Assembly: GCA_013388745.1 (NCBI GenBank)
Contig: JACAER010000010.1
Location: 1-64,000 of the forward strand
Reading direction: 5' to 3'
Length of the DNA stretch: 64,000 nucleotides
From: Chloroflexota bacterium
GTDB lineage: Bacteria > Chloroflexota > Anaerolineae > Aggregatilineales > Phototrophicaceae
The notes under the pieces were generated by a model. The model was not told the origin of the DNA, made no database searches, and was given only the letters and a program-made list of their open reading frames with translations. A program made the position numbers and the translations under genes. Shown piece by piece: positions 53,868-62,404 of this stretch (position 1 is the stretch's first letter; each line of letters begins with the position of its first letter).

Positions 53868-55604
53868 TTAAGGGAGTGCTTCCAGAAGATTGACCACAAG
53901 CTGGCCGGGGGCGGGCGCCGCGCCAAAGAGTACGGCACAGGCGGCGGGCACGGCGGGAGGCAGCGGGCTGTAGGTGATGAGATAGGCGGCGATTTCGGGG
54001 AACGCCCGCGCGTCATAGGGCGAAGCCAGCGCCACGACCACCGTCTGCGCCAGCGGCAGTGCGCGCACTAAAGCCTGCTGCTGCCCGTCATAATCGGCGT
54101 CCTGTGTGAACACCACCAGCGCATCGCTGCGGGCGGCCGCATCGCGCGCAAAATCGATATCCGTCTGCGTGGGCGAGGCCGCGACCGCCAGCGCGTTGAA
54201 ACCCTGATTGTACACACGGCATTCACGCTCGATTTGCGGGCGACTGCCGGGATAAATCAGCGTGATGCGCGCGCCAGCCTCCAGCGGCAGCAGCGCGGCG
54301 CTGTCATACGCCAGTGTGATTCCGGCGGCGAAAAGCGCATCCACAAGCTGCGCGTGCGCCGCCAAATAAAGGCGTGCGCCGACGGTATCGGGGTCGAGCG
54401 GCTGCCAATCGAGCAGACCGTACATCTGTTTGGCCGCCAGAATGCGCCGCACCGAGTCGTCGATGCGCGCTTCGGCAACCTCTCCAGTCCGCACCGCGTT
54501 GATCACGGCCTGAAGCGCGTCCTGCTGCGCCTGCAAGCCCATGTGCGGGCCGAGTGCCAGCAGATCAACGCCCGCCTGCACCGCCCGCAGCGCCGCCTCC
54601 CCTGCTGTGTACGTCAGATCGATGGCATCCATATCAAGCGCGTCGGTGATGACTAATCCGTCGTAGCCCAACTGCGTGCGCAGCAAGCCTTCGATGATGG
54701 CCGGAGAAAGCGACGCAGGCGTGTTGGGCGTCGGCTCTAAGGCGGGAAACCAGATGTGCGCCATCATGATGCTGGAGACGTTCGCCTCAATGGCGGCCTC
54801 GAAGGGCACAAGCTCGCGCTGCGCCAACTGTTCCAGTGAAAGATCGAGCATGGGCAGTTCGGTGTGCGAATCCTGGGTGGTCGCGCCGTGACCGGGAAAA
54901 TGCTTGGCGACCGCCAGTACCCCCGCGTCCTGCATCCCCTGGATTACAGGCACGATGGTCTGCGCGACAAGCGCCGCATCGCCGCTGAACGCGCGCCGCC
55001 GGATGATCGGGTTTTCCAGCGTGCTTTCGACATCGGCCACCGGCGCGAGGTTCATATTCACGCCGACCGCGCGCAGTTCTTGCGCCAAAGCGTGCCCATA
55101 AGCGTAGGCCAGTTCCGGGTTGTGGGCGGCGGCCACCAGGTAAGGCACAGGAAACGCCGTAAAGCCCGTTTCCAACGTGGCGATCATCCCGCCTTCCTGA
55201 TCGACGGCCACCAGCAGCGGCAAACCGCCGGCGGCAATCGTCGTCTGTTGAAAACTGTTGATGAGCGCGGTCACGGCCTGCGGCGCGTCTTCGGCGGGTA
55301 CGTTGTATTCGAACACTACCACGCCCCCCGGCTGGTAGCGCTGCAAAAAGTCGCGTCCGACTTCGGTGAGCTGTTCGCCGTACAGACTGACAAGGAACAT
55401 CTGCGCCACTTTTTGTTCAAGCGTTAGCCCCGCCAGCAGTGTATCGACTTGCGACTGCGCACGCGCCGGGGTCGTAGCAATTTGCGTCACAATTTGCGCC
55501 GCCAGGGCACAAAACAGGCAAAAAACCAGCCGCGCGCCTCCCAATCTCGTTCCCCCTCGCCTATGCAGAGAGCGCGGAGGGGTAAGGTCAACACCCGGCC
55601 TCAA
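53868..55604 (-). CDS. Secreted glycoside hydrolase family 3 beta-N-acetylhexosaminidase-like protein
   Basis: It has a signal peptide (hydrophobic about 24-44, cleaved near ARAQ) and a GH3 N-terminal barrel (about 55-385) with the NagZ motif KHFPGHGATTQDSH, carrying the His-Asp dyad, and the nucleophile Asp in VITDALDMDAI. A further C-terminal domain of about 170 residues resembles the GH3 C-terminal sandwich. NagZ cuts N-acetylglucosamine from muropeptides; a secreted, two-domain form suggests peptidoglycan or amino-sugar turnover outside the cell. The TTG at 55604 overlaps the upstream stop by 4 bp and has AGGAG 8 bases away; another TTG (55544) is also possible. Confidence 0.87.
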   Translation of the reverse strand: MRPGVDLTPPRSLHRRGGTRLGGARLVFCLFCALAAQIVTQIATTPARAQSQVDTLLAGLTLEQKVAQMFLVSLYGEQLTEVGRDFLQRYQPGGVVVFEYNVPAEDAPQAVTALINSFQQTTIAAGGLPLLVAVDQEGGMIATLETGFTAFPVPYLVAAAHNPELAYAYGHALAQELRAVGVNMNLAPVADVESTLENPIIRRRAFSGDAALVAQTIVPVIQGMQDAGVLAVAKHFPGHGATTQDSHTELPMLDLSLEQLAQRELVPFEAAIEANVSSIMMAHIWFPALEPTPNTPASLSPAIIEGLLRTQLGYDGLVITDALDMDAIDLTYTAGEAALRAVQAGVDLLALGPHMGLQAQQDALQAVINAVRTGEVAEARIDDSVRRILAAKQMYGLLDWQPLDPDTVGARLYLAAHAQLVDALFAAGITLAYDSAALLPLEAGARITLIYPGSRPQIERECRVYNQGFNALAVAASPTQTDIDFARDAAARSDALVVFTQDADYDGQQQALVRALPLAQTVVVALASPYDARAFPEIAAYLITYSPLPPAVPAACAVLFGAAPAPGQLVVNLLEALP

Positions 55605-57739
55605 AACCCATTCTCCTGAATAAACATAAACTGCAAGAAATTCAGCCGCTCCTCGGCTGTCATCGGGCGTGGCCGCGCCAGATCGTCAATGATGCCCGTG
55701 AACAGATCGACCGTCAGCAGCCGGCCAGTGTAGATCAGCAGTTGATCCATGAAAAAGCGCCTATTGCCCCAGAACGGCTGGTCGAAAAACAAATTACCCA
55801 TGCCGTAATGCAGCAGCACTTCGTCGTCGCTGTTCAGCGGCGTGTAGAACTCGAACGTCTGCGGCTTATGCGCCTGCGTGCCGACCACAATGTCCGCGCC
55901 GAGATCGGCCAATTGGCGATAATGCCACACCTGGCGTTCGATGGGCGTATACTGCTCATATTCCGCGTACTGCACGGTGACGACGACCACATCAGAGGCG
56001 GCGGCAAGCTGCGGGATAATCGCGCTCAGCCAGTCCATTTCGCAGTAAGCGGCGCCGGGACGCACCCCGCCCGCCTGCGTCGCGTCCTCATTGACCAGCG
56101 CATAGTACGGGCCGTTCCAGTTGCAGGCCAGCATAGCAATCCGGCTGCCATTGTGTTCGATGCTATAAGGCGTGCGCGCTTCGGCCAGCGTGCGCCCGCC
56201 ACCGATCGTCACCATGCCGGCGTCGTGGAACATAGCGAGCGTGCGCAAATAGGCTGAATAACCGTAGTCGTTGTTATGGTTGCCTGTCAGTTCGATAATG
56301 TCCGCGCCCAAATAGGTGAACAGGTCAAAATGCGCGTCCACCGCACAGAACGACCCCAGCACCGGCTCATCCGACGCGGGGCAGCGCGGCGCGAACGACA
56401 CTTCATTGCTCATATGGAAAAAATCAGCGCGGCTGACATACGGCAGAATAGCCTCGCCCGCCCAGGCGAGGCCGTTCTGGTCAAGCGCGGTGAGCGTGTT
56501 GCGTGCCAGCGCCGTTACGCCGGAAAGCAGGATGCGTGTGAGGCGCGCGGGGTCATAGTTGGGCGCGGCGCTCTGCCATGCAAAAGGATACACTGCCAGA
56601 TCATGGTCTATCGGCAGCATTTCATCAACCCGCAGCATCCGAAAGCGCGTTGTCAGATCATCGAACGGCAGCAGCGTGTAGGCCGTGCGTTCGCGCCACA
56701 GCGCATCCAGCAGTTCGTCATCCATCACCACGCGCGTATCGGGGCTGATAGCAATGGCCACGTTTTGCAGGGCTGTCCACGCGGTAAAGCCCAGAATCAG
56801 ATTCGGGTCATAAGCGCCGCCCGCGACACTGCGCAGCGCCGCGCTGTCGATACTGTAGTGCAAACTGGGAAAAGCCACCGCCGGGACGAGCAAAAAGCGC
56901 GCCTGTGACGGTTCATCGTTCTCCGGCGCGGGCAGCGGCCACTGCGCGGCATAAAACTGCATATACTCGGCCACATGCGCCGCCCAGTAAGCGTCCTCGT
57001 GCTGGCCTTCGGGATAAACGGTGTAGGTATGCGCCAGCCCACGCTGTGTCAGCCGGCTGTCCATCAGGTCAAGGTTGACCTGTGCGTAATCGTCGCGCCC
57101 GCGATCCAGCCACAGCCGCAGCGCCTCGATTCCCGGCGCCGTCAGCGCTAAATCCAGCGGATTCTGTTCCGGCGGCGCGTGGAATTCGTCGAAAAAGGCG
57201 CTGTGCCCGCCGACGGCGCTGAACAGGTCGGGATGACGCAGCGCGATGTGATACGCCCAGAAGCCCCCGCGCGAGATACCGCCGATGGCGCGGGTCAGCG
57301 CACGCGCGCTGATGCGATACTGCGCTTCGGCATCGGGCAGCAGTTCGTTCAGAAAAATGTTGGCCCACGAGGCATCGTTGAACCAGTTTTCGTTGGCGAT
57401 CCAGTCGCCATAGGGCAGCACGACGATCATCGGCGGCAGCACATACTGCAAAATGCCGCGATCCAGCACCTGCGCCAGCCCCAGATTCAACCAGTGTGTG
57501 TTGTCGCTGGCCGAGCCATGCATCAGATACACTACCGGATAGGTCAGGCCGGAGGTGTCGTAGCACGGCGGCAGGTAGACCGAATAGCGCATTTCCTGCG
57601 CGATCAGCGCGCTGGTGTAGCTGCGGGTTTCCACACGCCCCGCGGTTTCGCCGCAAAAGCGCTGCGCCTGCGCCGGCTGAAGCGCGAGCAGCAGACAGAG
57701 CAAACTCAGGCCGAGTATAGATCGTGCAATCATAGGCAT
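55601..57739 (-). CDS. Secreted fusion of an esterase (PHB/enterochelin esterase type) and a CapA-like domain
   Basis: It has 712 residues. A signal peptide (IARSILGLSLLCLLLAL, cleaved near PAQAQ) precedes an esterase-D-like alpha/beta hydrolase (about 25-295) with VVYLMHGSASDN, nucleophile Ser in GGISRGGFWAY and the His in YPEGQHEDAYW. After a linker domain, the C-terminal 330 residues match the CapA/PGA-synthesis metallophosphatase-like fold: ELTGNHNNDYG, VVVVTVQYAEYEQYTP and GADIVVGTQAHKPQ. In CapA the second motif normally starts with His (HWGxEY), so this copy is altered. It overlaps the GH3 gene start, implying a joint role on surface polymers. Start ATG 57739; one at 57781 is possible. 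Confidence 0.82.
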   Translation of the reverse strand: MPMIARSILGLSLLCLLLALQPAQAQRFCGETAGRVETRSYTSALIAQEMRYSVYLPPCYDTSGLTYPVVYLMHGSASDNTHWLNLGLAQVLDRGILQYVLPPMIVVLPYGDWIANENWFNDASWANIFLNELLPDAEAQYRISARALTRAIGGISRGGFWAYHIALRHPDLFSAVGGHSAFFDEFHAPPEQNPLDLALTAPGIEALRLWLDRGRDDYAQVNLDLMDSRLTQRGLAHTYTVYPEGQHEDAYWAAHVAEYMQFYAAQWPLPAPENDEPSQARFLLVPAVAFPSLHYSIDSAALRSVAGGAYDPNLILGFTAWTALQNVAIAISPDTRVVMDDELLDALWRERTAYTLLPFDDLTTRFRMLRVDEMLPIDHDLAVYPFAWQSAAPNYDPARLTRILLSGVTALARNTLTALDQNGLAWAGEAILPYVSRADFFHMSNEVSFAPRCPASDEPVLGSFCAVDAHFDLFTYLGADIIELTGNHNNDYGYSAYLRTLAMFHDAGMVTIGGGRTLAEARTPYSIEHNGSRIAMLACNWNGPYYALVNEDATQAGGVRPGAAYCEMDWLSAIIPQLAAASDVVVVTVQYAEYEQYTPIERQVWHYRQLADLGADIVVGTQAHKPQTFEFYTPLNSDDEVLLHYGMGNLFFDQPFWGNRRFFMDQLLIYTGRLLTVDLFTGIIDDLARPRPMTAEERLNFLQFMFIQENGF

Positions 57740-57803
57740 TGGCTGACAGCGCACATATGCGCGCCTGCCGCTCTCATCCATCTCTTGTCGGGTTTTGCTG
57801 GCG

Positions 57804-57831
57804 ATTGTACCAGAGGTTCGCGCCGACACAA
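57804..57831 (-). promoter_or_regulatory. Predicted promoter of the esterase-CapA/GH3 operon
   Basis: Minus-strand TTGTGT (57831-57826), 16 bp, TACAAT (57809-57804), preceded by TGG as an extended -10. The predicted start near 57797 excludes the long frame beginning at 57850. Confidence 0.5.
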
Positions 57832-57904
57832 CAAAAAACGCCGAGCGCATACTATCCTCTCGACGTCATACTGACCACTACAACCTGACGAGTCTTCACT
57901 CGCC

Positions 57905-58759
57905 CTAATCGTTGTTTTCGCTCAGGCGGTAGCCGATGCCGCGCACATTCACGATCAGGTCTTCGTCCTGTCCAGCCTGTTTGAGCTTGCGGCGCAGGTT
58001 GCTGACATGCGGGCGAATCACTTCGCGCGCTTCGGCCTCATCAACGGCGTAACCACGCACTTCGCGCACCAGTTCATGGCAGGGCACGACACGCCCGCGA
58101 TGCGCCGCCAGGTACAGCAGCAGATCGAATTCCGTAGGTGTCAGGTCGATCGGTTTGTCGCCGACGGAAATCTGGTAGCGGCCCGGAAACACCGTGAGCG
58201 GCCCCAGCTTCATACTGTTGCTCACCGACTGCTCTGCCGAAAGATCGGCGCCCATCGGCGCTTCTTCGTCCATCGGCGCGCTGTCGAACGATGCTTTGGC
58301 CGTTTCGACATCGGCGCGGCTGAGTTCAAACACATTGGTACGCAGCGAATCGAGCAGGGCGCGCCGCCGCCGCAGATTGCGGGCACGCTCGACCCCGCGC
58401 GAAACGCTGGTCTTAATATCCTGGCTGGAACTGGGTTTAATTAAGTAGTCGTGGGCGCCCAAACGCAGCGCTTCGACAGCGGTGCCCAGGCTGGCGTAGC
58501 CCGTCATCAAAATAACAATCGAATCGGGGGCGGTTTCTTTGATTTGACGCAGGAGTTCGACGCCCGTCAGGCCCGGCATCTTGATGTCCGTCAGCACGAC
58601 ATCGTAGGCCTGGTTCTTCATCATGTCGAGCGCTTCTTCGCCGCTCGATGCCTCGCTGACCTGATAGCCGACGCGTTGCAGCGTTTTGCTAACCGAGTAG
58701 CGAATCGCTCCTTCGTCGTCCACTACTAAAACTTGAGCGGTCTCATTCGCATTGTCCAT
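57905..58759 (-). CDS. Response regulator, receiver plus OmpR-type winged helix, second of a pair
   Basis: It has 284 residues. The receiver (about 8-125) has VLVVDDEGAIR, phospho-acceptor Asp in VVLTDIKMPGLTG, the switch Thr in ILMTGYAS and Lys in YLIKPSSS; these details resemble NtrC-type receivers. After a linker of about 65 residues, a Trans_reg_C winged helix (about 195-280) contains DLTPTEFDLLLYLAAHRGRV and VIRPHVSNLRRKLKQ, ending in the VNVRGIGYRL wing. It binds DNA as a transcription factor. A palindrome over its promoter suggests autoregulation. No kinase is adjacent; the cytosolic kinase at 44.9 kb is one possible partner. Confidence 0.93.
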   Translation of the reverse strand: MDNANETAQVLVVDDEGAIRYSVSKTLQRVGYQVSEASSGEEALDMMKNQAYDVVLTDIKMPGLTGVELLRQIKETAPDSIVILMTGYASLGTAVEALRLGAHDYLIKPSSSQDIKTSVSRGVERARNLRRRRALLDSLRTNVFELSRADVETAKASFDSAPMDEEAPMGADLSAEQSVSNSMKLGPLTVFPGRYQISVGDKPIDLTPTEFDLLLYLAAHRGRVVPCHELVREVRGYAVDEAEAREVIRPHVSNLRRKLKQAGQDEDLIVNVRGIGYRLSENND

Positions 58760-58783
58760 TATTTTATGCCCATTTAACGTTCA

Positions 58784-58827
58784 ATGTATGCTTTCTCAAG
58801 CATACATGCATTAAGCGCTTTACGCAA
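58784..58827 (-). promoter_or_regulatory. Promoter with perfect palindrome, second response regulator
   Basis: Minus-strand TTGCGT (58827-58822), 17 bp, TATGCT (58804-58799). ATGTATGCTT (58784-58793) and AAGCATACAT (58798-58807) form an exact 10-bp inverted repeat with a 4-base centre, covering the -10 box and the predicted start. A nearby TTTAACGTT (58773-58781) also occurs in the promoter region of the paralogous gene. Confidence 0.55.
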
Positions 58828-58870
58828 GGGCTAGTGATAATAATTGACCGAAGCTCAGTGATAATAGAAA

Positions 58871-59701
58871 CTATAAGCTGTCGGCCAGCCGATAGCCAAT
58901 ACCGCGCACGTTGACCAGCGAGTCGCCGTCCTGCCCTACCAGCTTAAATTTGCGGCGCAAATTGCTGATGTGCGGGCGTATGACTTCGCGCGCTTCGCCT
59001 TCGCTGACGGTGTAACCGCGCGCGCAGCGCACCAGATCCGCGCAGGTCACGATACGTTCGCGATGGTTGAACAGATAAATCAGCACATCGTATTCCGTGG
59101 GCGTCAGATCTACTTTACGCTCGGCGGAGACCATCTGGTAACGATCGCGGTAAACATTGATTTTGCCTAATTTGACGACGCCGCTGCCGCCGTCATCAAT
59201 CGGCGCTTCGGCGGGGTCTGGCGCGTCAATATCGCTCATCTTGCGCGCCAGATCGCCCAGTTCGAGCACGCTGGTGTGAATGTTATCGACCAGACGCTGC
59301 ACCATCCGATTCTTGCGGATCGTTTTTACGGCGCTTTCGACGGCGGCGCAGATTTCGGCGTTGGAACAGGGCTTCATCAGGTAGCTGTGCGCGCCCGTTT
59401 TGATCGATTCAACGGCGGTTTCGATGCTGGGCACGCCGGTGATGAGAATCACGGCGGTGTCGGGCGCGATGTCTTTGATTTCTTTCATCAGTTTGATGCC
59501 GTCAAGCTGCGGCATCATGATATCGGTCAGCACAACATCGTAGATATTCTGGCGCAGCAGTTGCAGCGCATCGCCGCCGCCATAGGCCTCGCTGACAGAA
59601 TAGCCCATCTGCTTCAGGATCAATGCCATAAAGTGACACAGGTCACGATCATCATCGACAACCAGCAGTTGCACATCTTGCTTGTTCACACCACTGTCCA
59701 T
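58871..59701 (-). CDS. Response regulator, receiver plus OmpR-type winged helix, first of a pair
   Basis: Paralog of the following gene with the same layout, 276 residues. The receiver has LLVVDDDRDLC, Asp in VVLTDIMMPQLDG, VILITGVPS and the Lys in YLMKPCSN. The DNA-binding domain has DLTPTEYDVLIYLFNHRERI and VIRPHISNLRRKFKLVG, and ends with VNVRGIGYRLADSL. The two proteins share the unusual pairing of an NtrC-like receiver and an OmpR-type output. The gene lies downstream of tilS on the same strand but has its own promoter, which overlaps a 19-bp palindrome. About 110 bases separate it from the next regulator gene, so each is transcribed separately. Confidence 0.93.
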   Translation of the reverse strand: MDSGVNKQDVQLLVVDDDRDLCHFMALILKQMGYSVSEAYGGGDALQLLRQNIYDVVLTDIMMPQLDGIKLMKEIKDIAPDTAVILITGVPSIETAVESIKTGAHSYLMKPCSNAEICAAVESAVKTIRKNRMVQRLVDNIHTSVLELGDLARKMSDIDAPDPAEAPIDDGGSGVVKLGKINVYRDRYQMVSAERKVDLTPTEYDVLIYLFNHRERIVTCADLVRCARGYTVSEGEAREVIRPHISNLRRKFKLVGQDGDSLVNVRGIGYRLADSL

Positions 59702-59739
59702 TCAGCTTATCTGCATTCTAAATTAATTCTATCATACGC

Positions 59740-59769
59740 ATTTTATCCGATCTTTAACGTTAAGATCAA
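59740..59769 (-). promoter_or_regulatory. Promoter with 19-bp palindrome, first response regulator
   Basis: Minus-strand TTGATC (59769-59764), 18 bp, TAAAAT (59745-59740). GATCTTTAACGTTAAGATC (59749-59767) is a near-perfect palindrome inside the spacer and -35. It shares TTTAACGTT with the promoter region of the paralogous gene. Confidence 0.5.
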
Positions 59770-59797
59770 CAAACTTTCGTTTGAGACATTGGTACTA

Positions 59798-61180
59798 TTA
59801 GACGTCGAAATACATAGTAACCTCACTCTTATCACCCACTTTGAAGGACTCGGCAATCGGCCACTGCGCGCCGTACAGAATGGCGGCCACCTGCCCGTTG
59901 ACAACCAGCAGCGGGATACTATCGCGCAGCGCGCGCGGGACTTTGTGGTCGATCAGCCATTCGCTCAATTTCTGCGTGTGGCCGCCCAAACCCAGCGGCG
60001 CGAAGCGTTCGCCGCGCCGGCGTGTGCGCAGCAGCACACGCGCCCCCGCGGGCAGCGCCAGCCGCGCGCAATACTGCTCCGCATAGAGGCTGGCGCGCAG
60101 CGACCAGGCCGCGCCGGGAATCGATGTGTCACCGGGTATGTTTACCATGATTTCAGCGTTTTCGGGCAGCAGAATCGTCCATTTTTCCGGCTGCGCCGCC
60201 GCCGTTTCCAGCACAATCGTCTGATAATCGACGCGCATCCATAGGCCATGCGGGAACTGCACCCGCGCGCCCACCTGCCCAGTCAGCGCGACCTGCACAG
60301 CGGCCACGATGCGTTCATACGAGGCATCGGCAGCGTGTCCCAACCTGGTCACCGCTGCGTGCAGCCAGCGCCGCTGCAATGCCGGGTGCAACGCCACAAA
60401 AGCCGAGCGTTCAATCGTCACACGCGGCGTTTCACTGCGTGTCAGGCGGTCTGTCACCATGTCCGGCAGCAGCGAATCGAGCAAATCCTGTTCGAGCGCG
60501 GCGGACTGCGCCAACCGGCACAGGGCAGCGACAGCCTGCGGGTTGATCGTCAGCAGGCGTGGCATGATTTCGTGGCGCAGATAATTGCGCGTGTAATCGG
60601 TGTCGTCGTTGGTGGCGTCGTGGCGCGGCGTCAGACCGTTTTCGCGGCAGTAGCTTTCGATCTGCGCGCGCGTGACGGCCAGCAGCGGGCGCACGATCGT
60701 CACCGGCACGACGCCATCGACATACGGCACCTGAAAGGCCATGGCGCGCAGCCCGAAGGTGCCCGACCCGCGCAGCAGCCGCAGCAGCACGGTTTCGGCC
60801 TGATCGTCGGCGTGATGCGCGACGGCCACCAGGGATGCGCCCACCTGCTGCGCTGCGCGCGCCAAAAATGCATAGCGCGCGCGCCGTGCCTGCGCTTCGA
60901 TGTCGGCGTCCGAGGCAAGCGTGATGCTTTCGACAGTGACAGGGATGCCCCAAGCACGGCACTGCTCGACGACAAAACGCGCATCGGCGGCGCCGGCCTC
61001 CCCGCGCAGGCCGTGATCGAGCGTGGCAGCGTGCAGGCGGATTTTTAGCGCCGCGGCGAGTGTTCTCAGCACATGCAGCAGCGCCAGCGAATCCGCGCCG
61101 CCCGAAACGGCCACGACGACCACACTGCCCGCCGGGAATAGCTGCTGCTGGCGAATTGTATCCTGAATAATTTGTAACAC
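59798..61180 (-). CDS. tilS: tRNA(Ile)-lysidine synthase
   Basis: Changes cytidine 34 of the CAU-anticodon isoleucine tRNA to lysidine so that it reads AUA. The PP-loop SGGADSLALLHVL is near residue 27, and the catalytic-core block VAVAHHADDQAETVLLRLLRG follows in parts. A TilS substrate-binding domain and a C-terminal TilS_C region (about 385-455, LRTRRRGERFAPLG, SEWLIDHKVPRALRDSIPLLV) are present. It has 460 residues. The GTG start (61180) has GGAGG very close upstream. It is divergent from mreB. Confidence 0.93.
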   Translation of the reverse strand: MLQIIQDTIRQQQLFPAGSVVVVAVSGGADSLALLHVLRTLAAALKIRLHAATLDHGLRGEAGAADARFVVEQCRAWGIPVTVESITLASDADIEAQARRARYAFLARAAQQVGASLVAVAHHADDQAETVLLRLLRGSGTFGLRAMAFQVPYVDGVVPVTIVRPLLAVTRAQIESYCRENGLTPRHDATNDDTDYTRNYLRHEIMPRLLTINPQAVAALCRLAQSAALEQDLLDSLLPDMVTDRLTRSETPRVTIERSAFVALHPALQRRWLHAAVTRLGHAADASYERIVAAVQVALTGQVGARVQFPHGLWMRVDYQTIVLETAAAQPEKWTILLPENAEIMVNIPGDTSIPGAAWSLRASLYAEQYCARLALPAGARVLLRTRRRGERFAPLGLGGHTQKLSEWLIDHKVPRALRDSIPLLVVNGQVAAILYGAQWPIAESFKVGDKSEVTMYFDV

Positions 61181-61237
61181 ACCACCTCCCGCAGCATAAT
61201 TATAAGCGCTTGCTCACCATTGTAGGCGTAGTTGGTA

Positions 61238-61246
61238 TGTTATAAT
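61238..61246 (+). promoter_or_regulatory. Extended -10 promoter of mreB
   Basis: TGT followed by a perfect TATAAT (61241-61246). No -35 at optimal distance (TTGTAG is 15 bp away). The predicted start is near 61253, with AGGAGG before the GTG at 61282. Confidence 0.5.
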
Positions 61247-61281
61247 GCGGCGCTTGTGGTGATCGACAAGAGGAGGGGCGC

Positions 61282-62343
61282 GTGCTAAGCCCTTTAGACT
61301 ACATTTTCGGATTATTCTCGCTCGACATTGGCATTGACCTGGGCACGGCCAATACCTTAGTTTACGTGCGCGGCAAAGGCATCGTCATTAACGAGCCGTC
61401 GTTCGTGGCCGTCGAGCGGAAGACCCGACAGCCGATTGAAGTCGGCGCGCGCGCCAAAGAAATGTGGAGCAAAAACCCGCGCGATATTGTGATCGTGCGT
61501 CCCCTGCGCGACGGTGTAATCAGCGAGTTCGAAATCACGGCGGCCATGCTGGATTATCTGATCCGCAAGGCGCATGAACAAACATGGGTGCCGATTCCGC
61601 GCCCACGTGTTGTGATCGGCATCCCCAGCGGCGTAACGGAAGTGGAAAAACGCGCGGTCTATGACGCGGCGATGCAGGCCGGCGCGCGCGAAGCCTATTT
61701 GATCGAAGAACCGGTCGCGGCGGCTATCGGCGCCGGGCTGCCCGTGCAAGAAACGCGCGGCAGCATGATCGTGGACATCGGCGGCGGCACGACGGAGGTC
61801 GCCATCTTTTCGCTCGGCGGCATCGTCATCAGCCGCTCGATTCGCGTAGCGGGCGACGAGATGGACGAAGACATCGTGCGCTATATGCGCAACAAGCATA
61901 ACCTGCTGATCGGCGAACCAACGGCGGAAAAAGTCAAAATGCAGATCGGCTCGGCTTTCCCCCTGCCCCAGGAACGCCCGGTGACAGTAAAAGGGCGCAA
62001 TCTGATGAGCGGGCTGCCTTCGGCGATAGAAGTCAGTTCTATCGAAATGCGCGAAGCCATCAGCGGCTCGGTCAACATCATCGTGGACACGATCAAAGAC
62101 GCGCTGGACGACACGCCGCCGGAGCTGGTAGCGGATCTGATGGAAAGCGGGATTTGTCTGGCGGGCGGCGGCGGGCTGCTGCAAGGCATCGCGCAGCGCG
62201 TTTCCGACGAAGTGAATATCCGCGCCTATATCGCCGAAGACCCGCTGACCTGCGTGGCGCGCGGCGCGGGGCGCGTGCTGGAAGACTACAACAACCTACG
62301 TCGGCTGCTGGTAGGCACCGAACGCGGCAGCACCCGCCACTGA
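61282..62343 (+). CDS. mreB: Rod shape-determining protein MreB
   Basis: Bacterial actin that forms membrane-bound filaments and guides the elongasome. Phosphate-1 GIDLGTANTLVYVRGKG, phosphate-2 VDIGGGTTEVAIFS and adenosine motif LAGGGGLLQGI are all canonical, in contrast to the paralog at 26196-27209. It has 353 residues, about 10 more than usual because of the N-terminal LSPLDYIFGLFSL, which may act as an amphipathic membrane helix. The GTG start has AGGAGG 5 bases upstream. It heads mreB-mreC-mreD-mrdA, with an extra promoter before mreC. Confidence 0.97.
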   Translation: MLSPLDYIFGLFSLDIGIDLGTANTLVYVRGKGIVINEPSFVAVERKTRQPIEVGARAKEMWSKNPRDIVIVRPLRDGVISEFEITAAMLDYLIRKAHEQTWVPIPRPRVVIGIPSGVTEVEKRAVYDAAMQAGAREAYLIEEPVAAAIGAGLPVQETRGSMIVDIGGGTTEVAIFSLGGIVISRSIRVAGDEMDEDIVRYMRNKHNLLIGEPTAEKVKMQIGSAFPLPQERPVTVKGRNLMSGLPSAIEVSSIEMREAISGSVNIIVDTIKDALDDTPPELVADLMESGICLAGGGGLLQGIAQRVSDEVNIRAYIAEDPLTCVARGAGRVLEDYNNLRRLLVGTERGSTRH

Positions 62344-62360
62344 GAGCGCACAGGCGCATA

Positions 62361-62369
62361 TGCTATAAT
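62361..62369 (+). promoter_or_regulatory. Internal extended -10 promoter for mreC-mreD-mrdA
   Basis: TGC followed by a perfect TATAAT (62364-62369); TGAGAG lies 17 bp upstream as a weak -35. It lies in the gap between mreB and mreC and would allow separate control of the later genes. Confidence 0.45.
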
Positions 62370-62404
62370 CCCAGCGTCAACCATCAAGTATGGGATAGGG
62401 CTTC

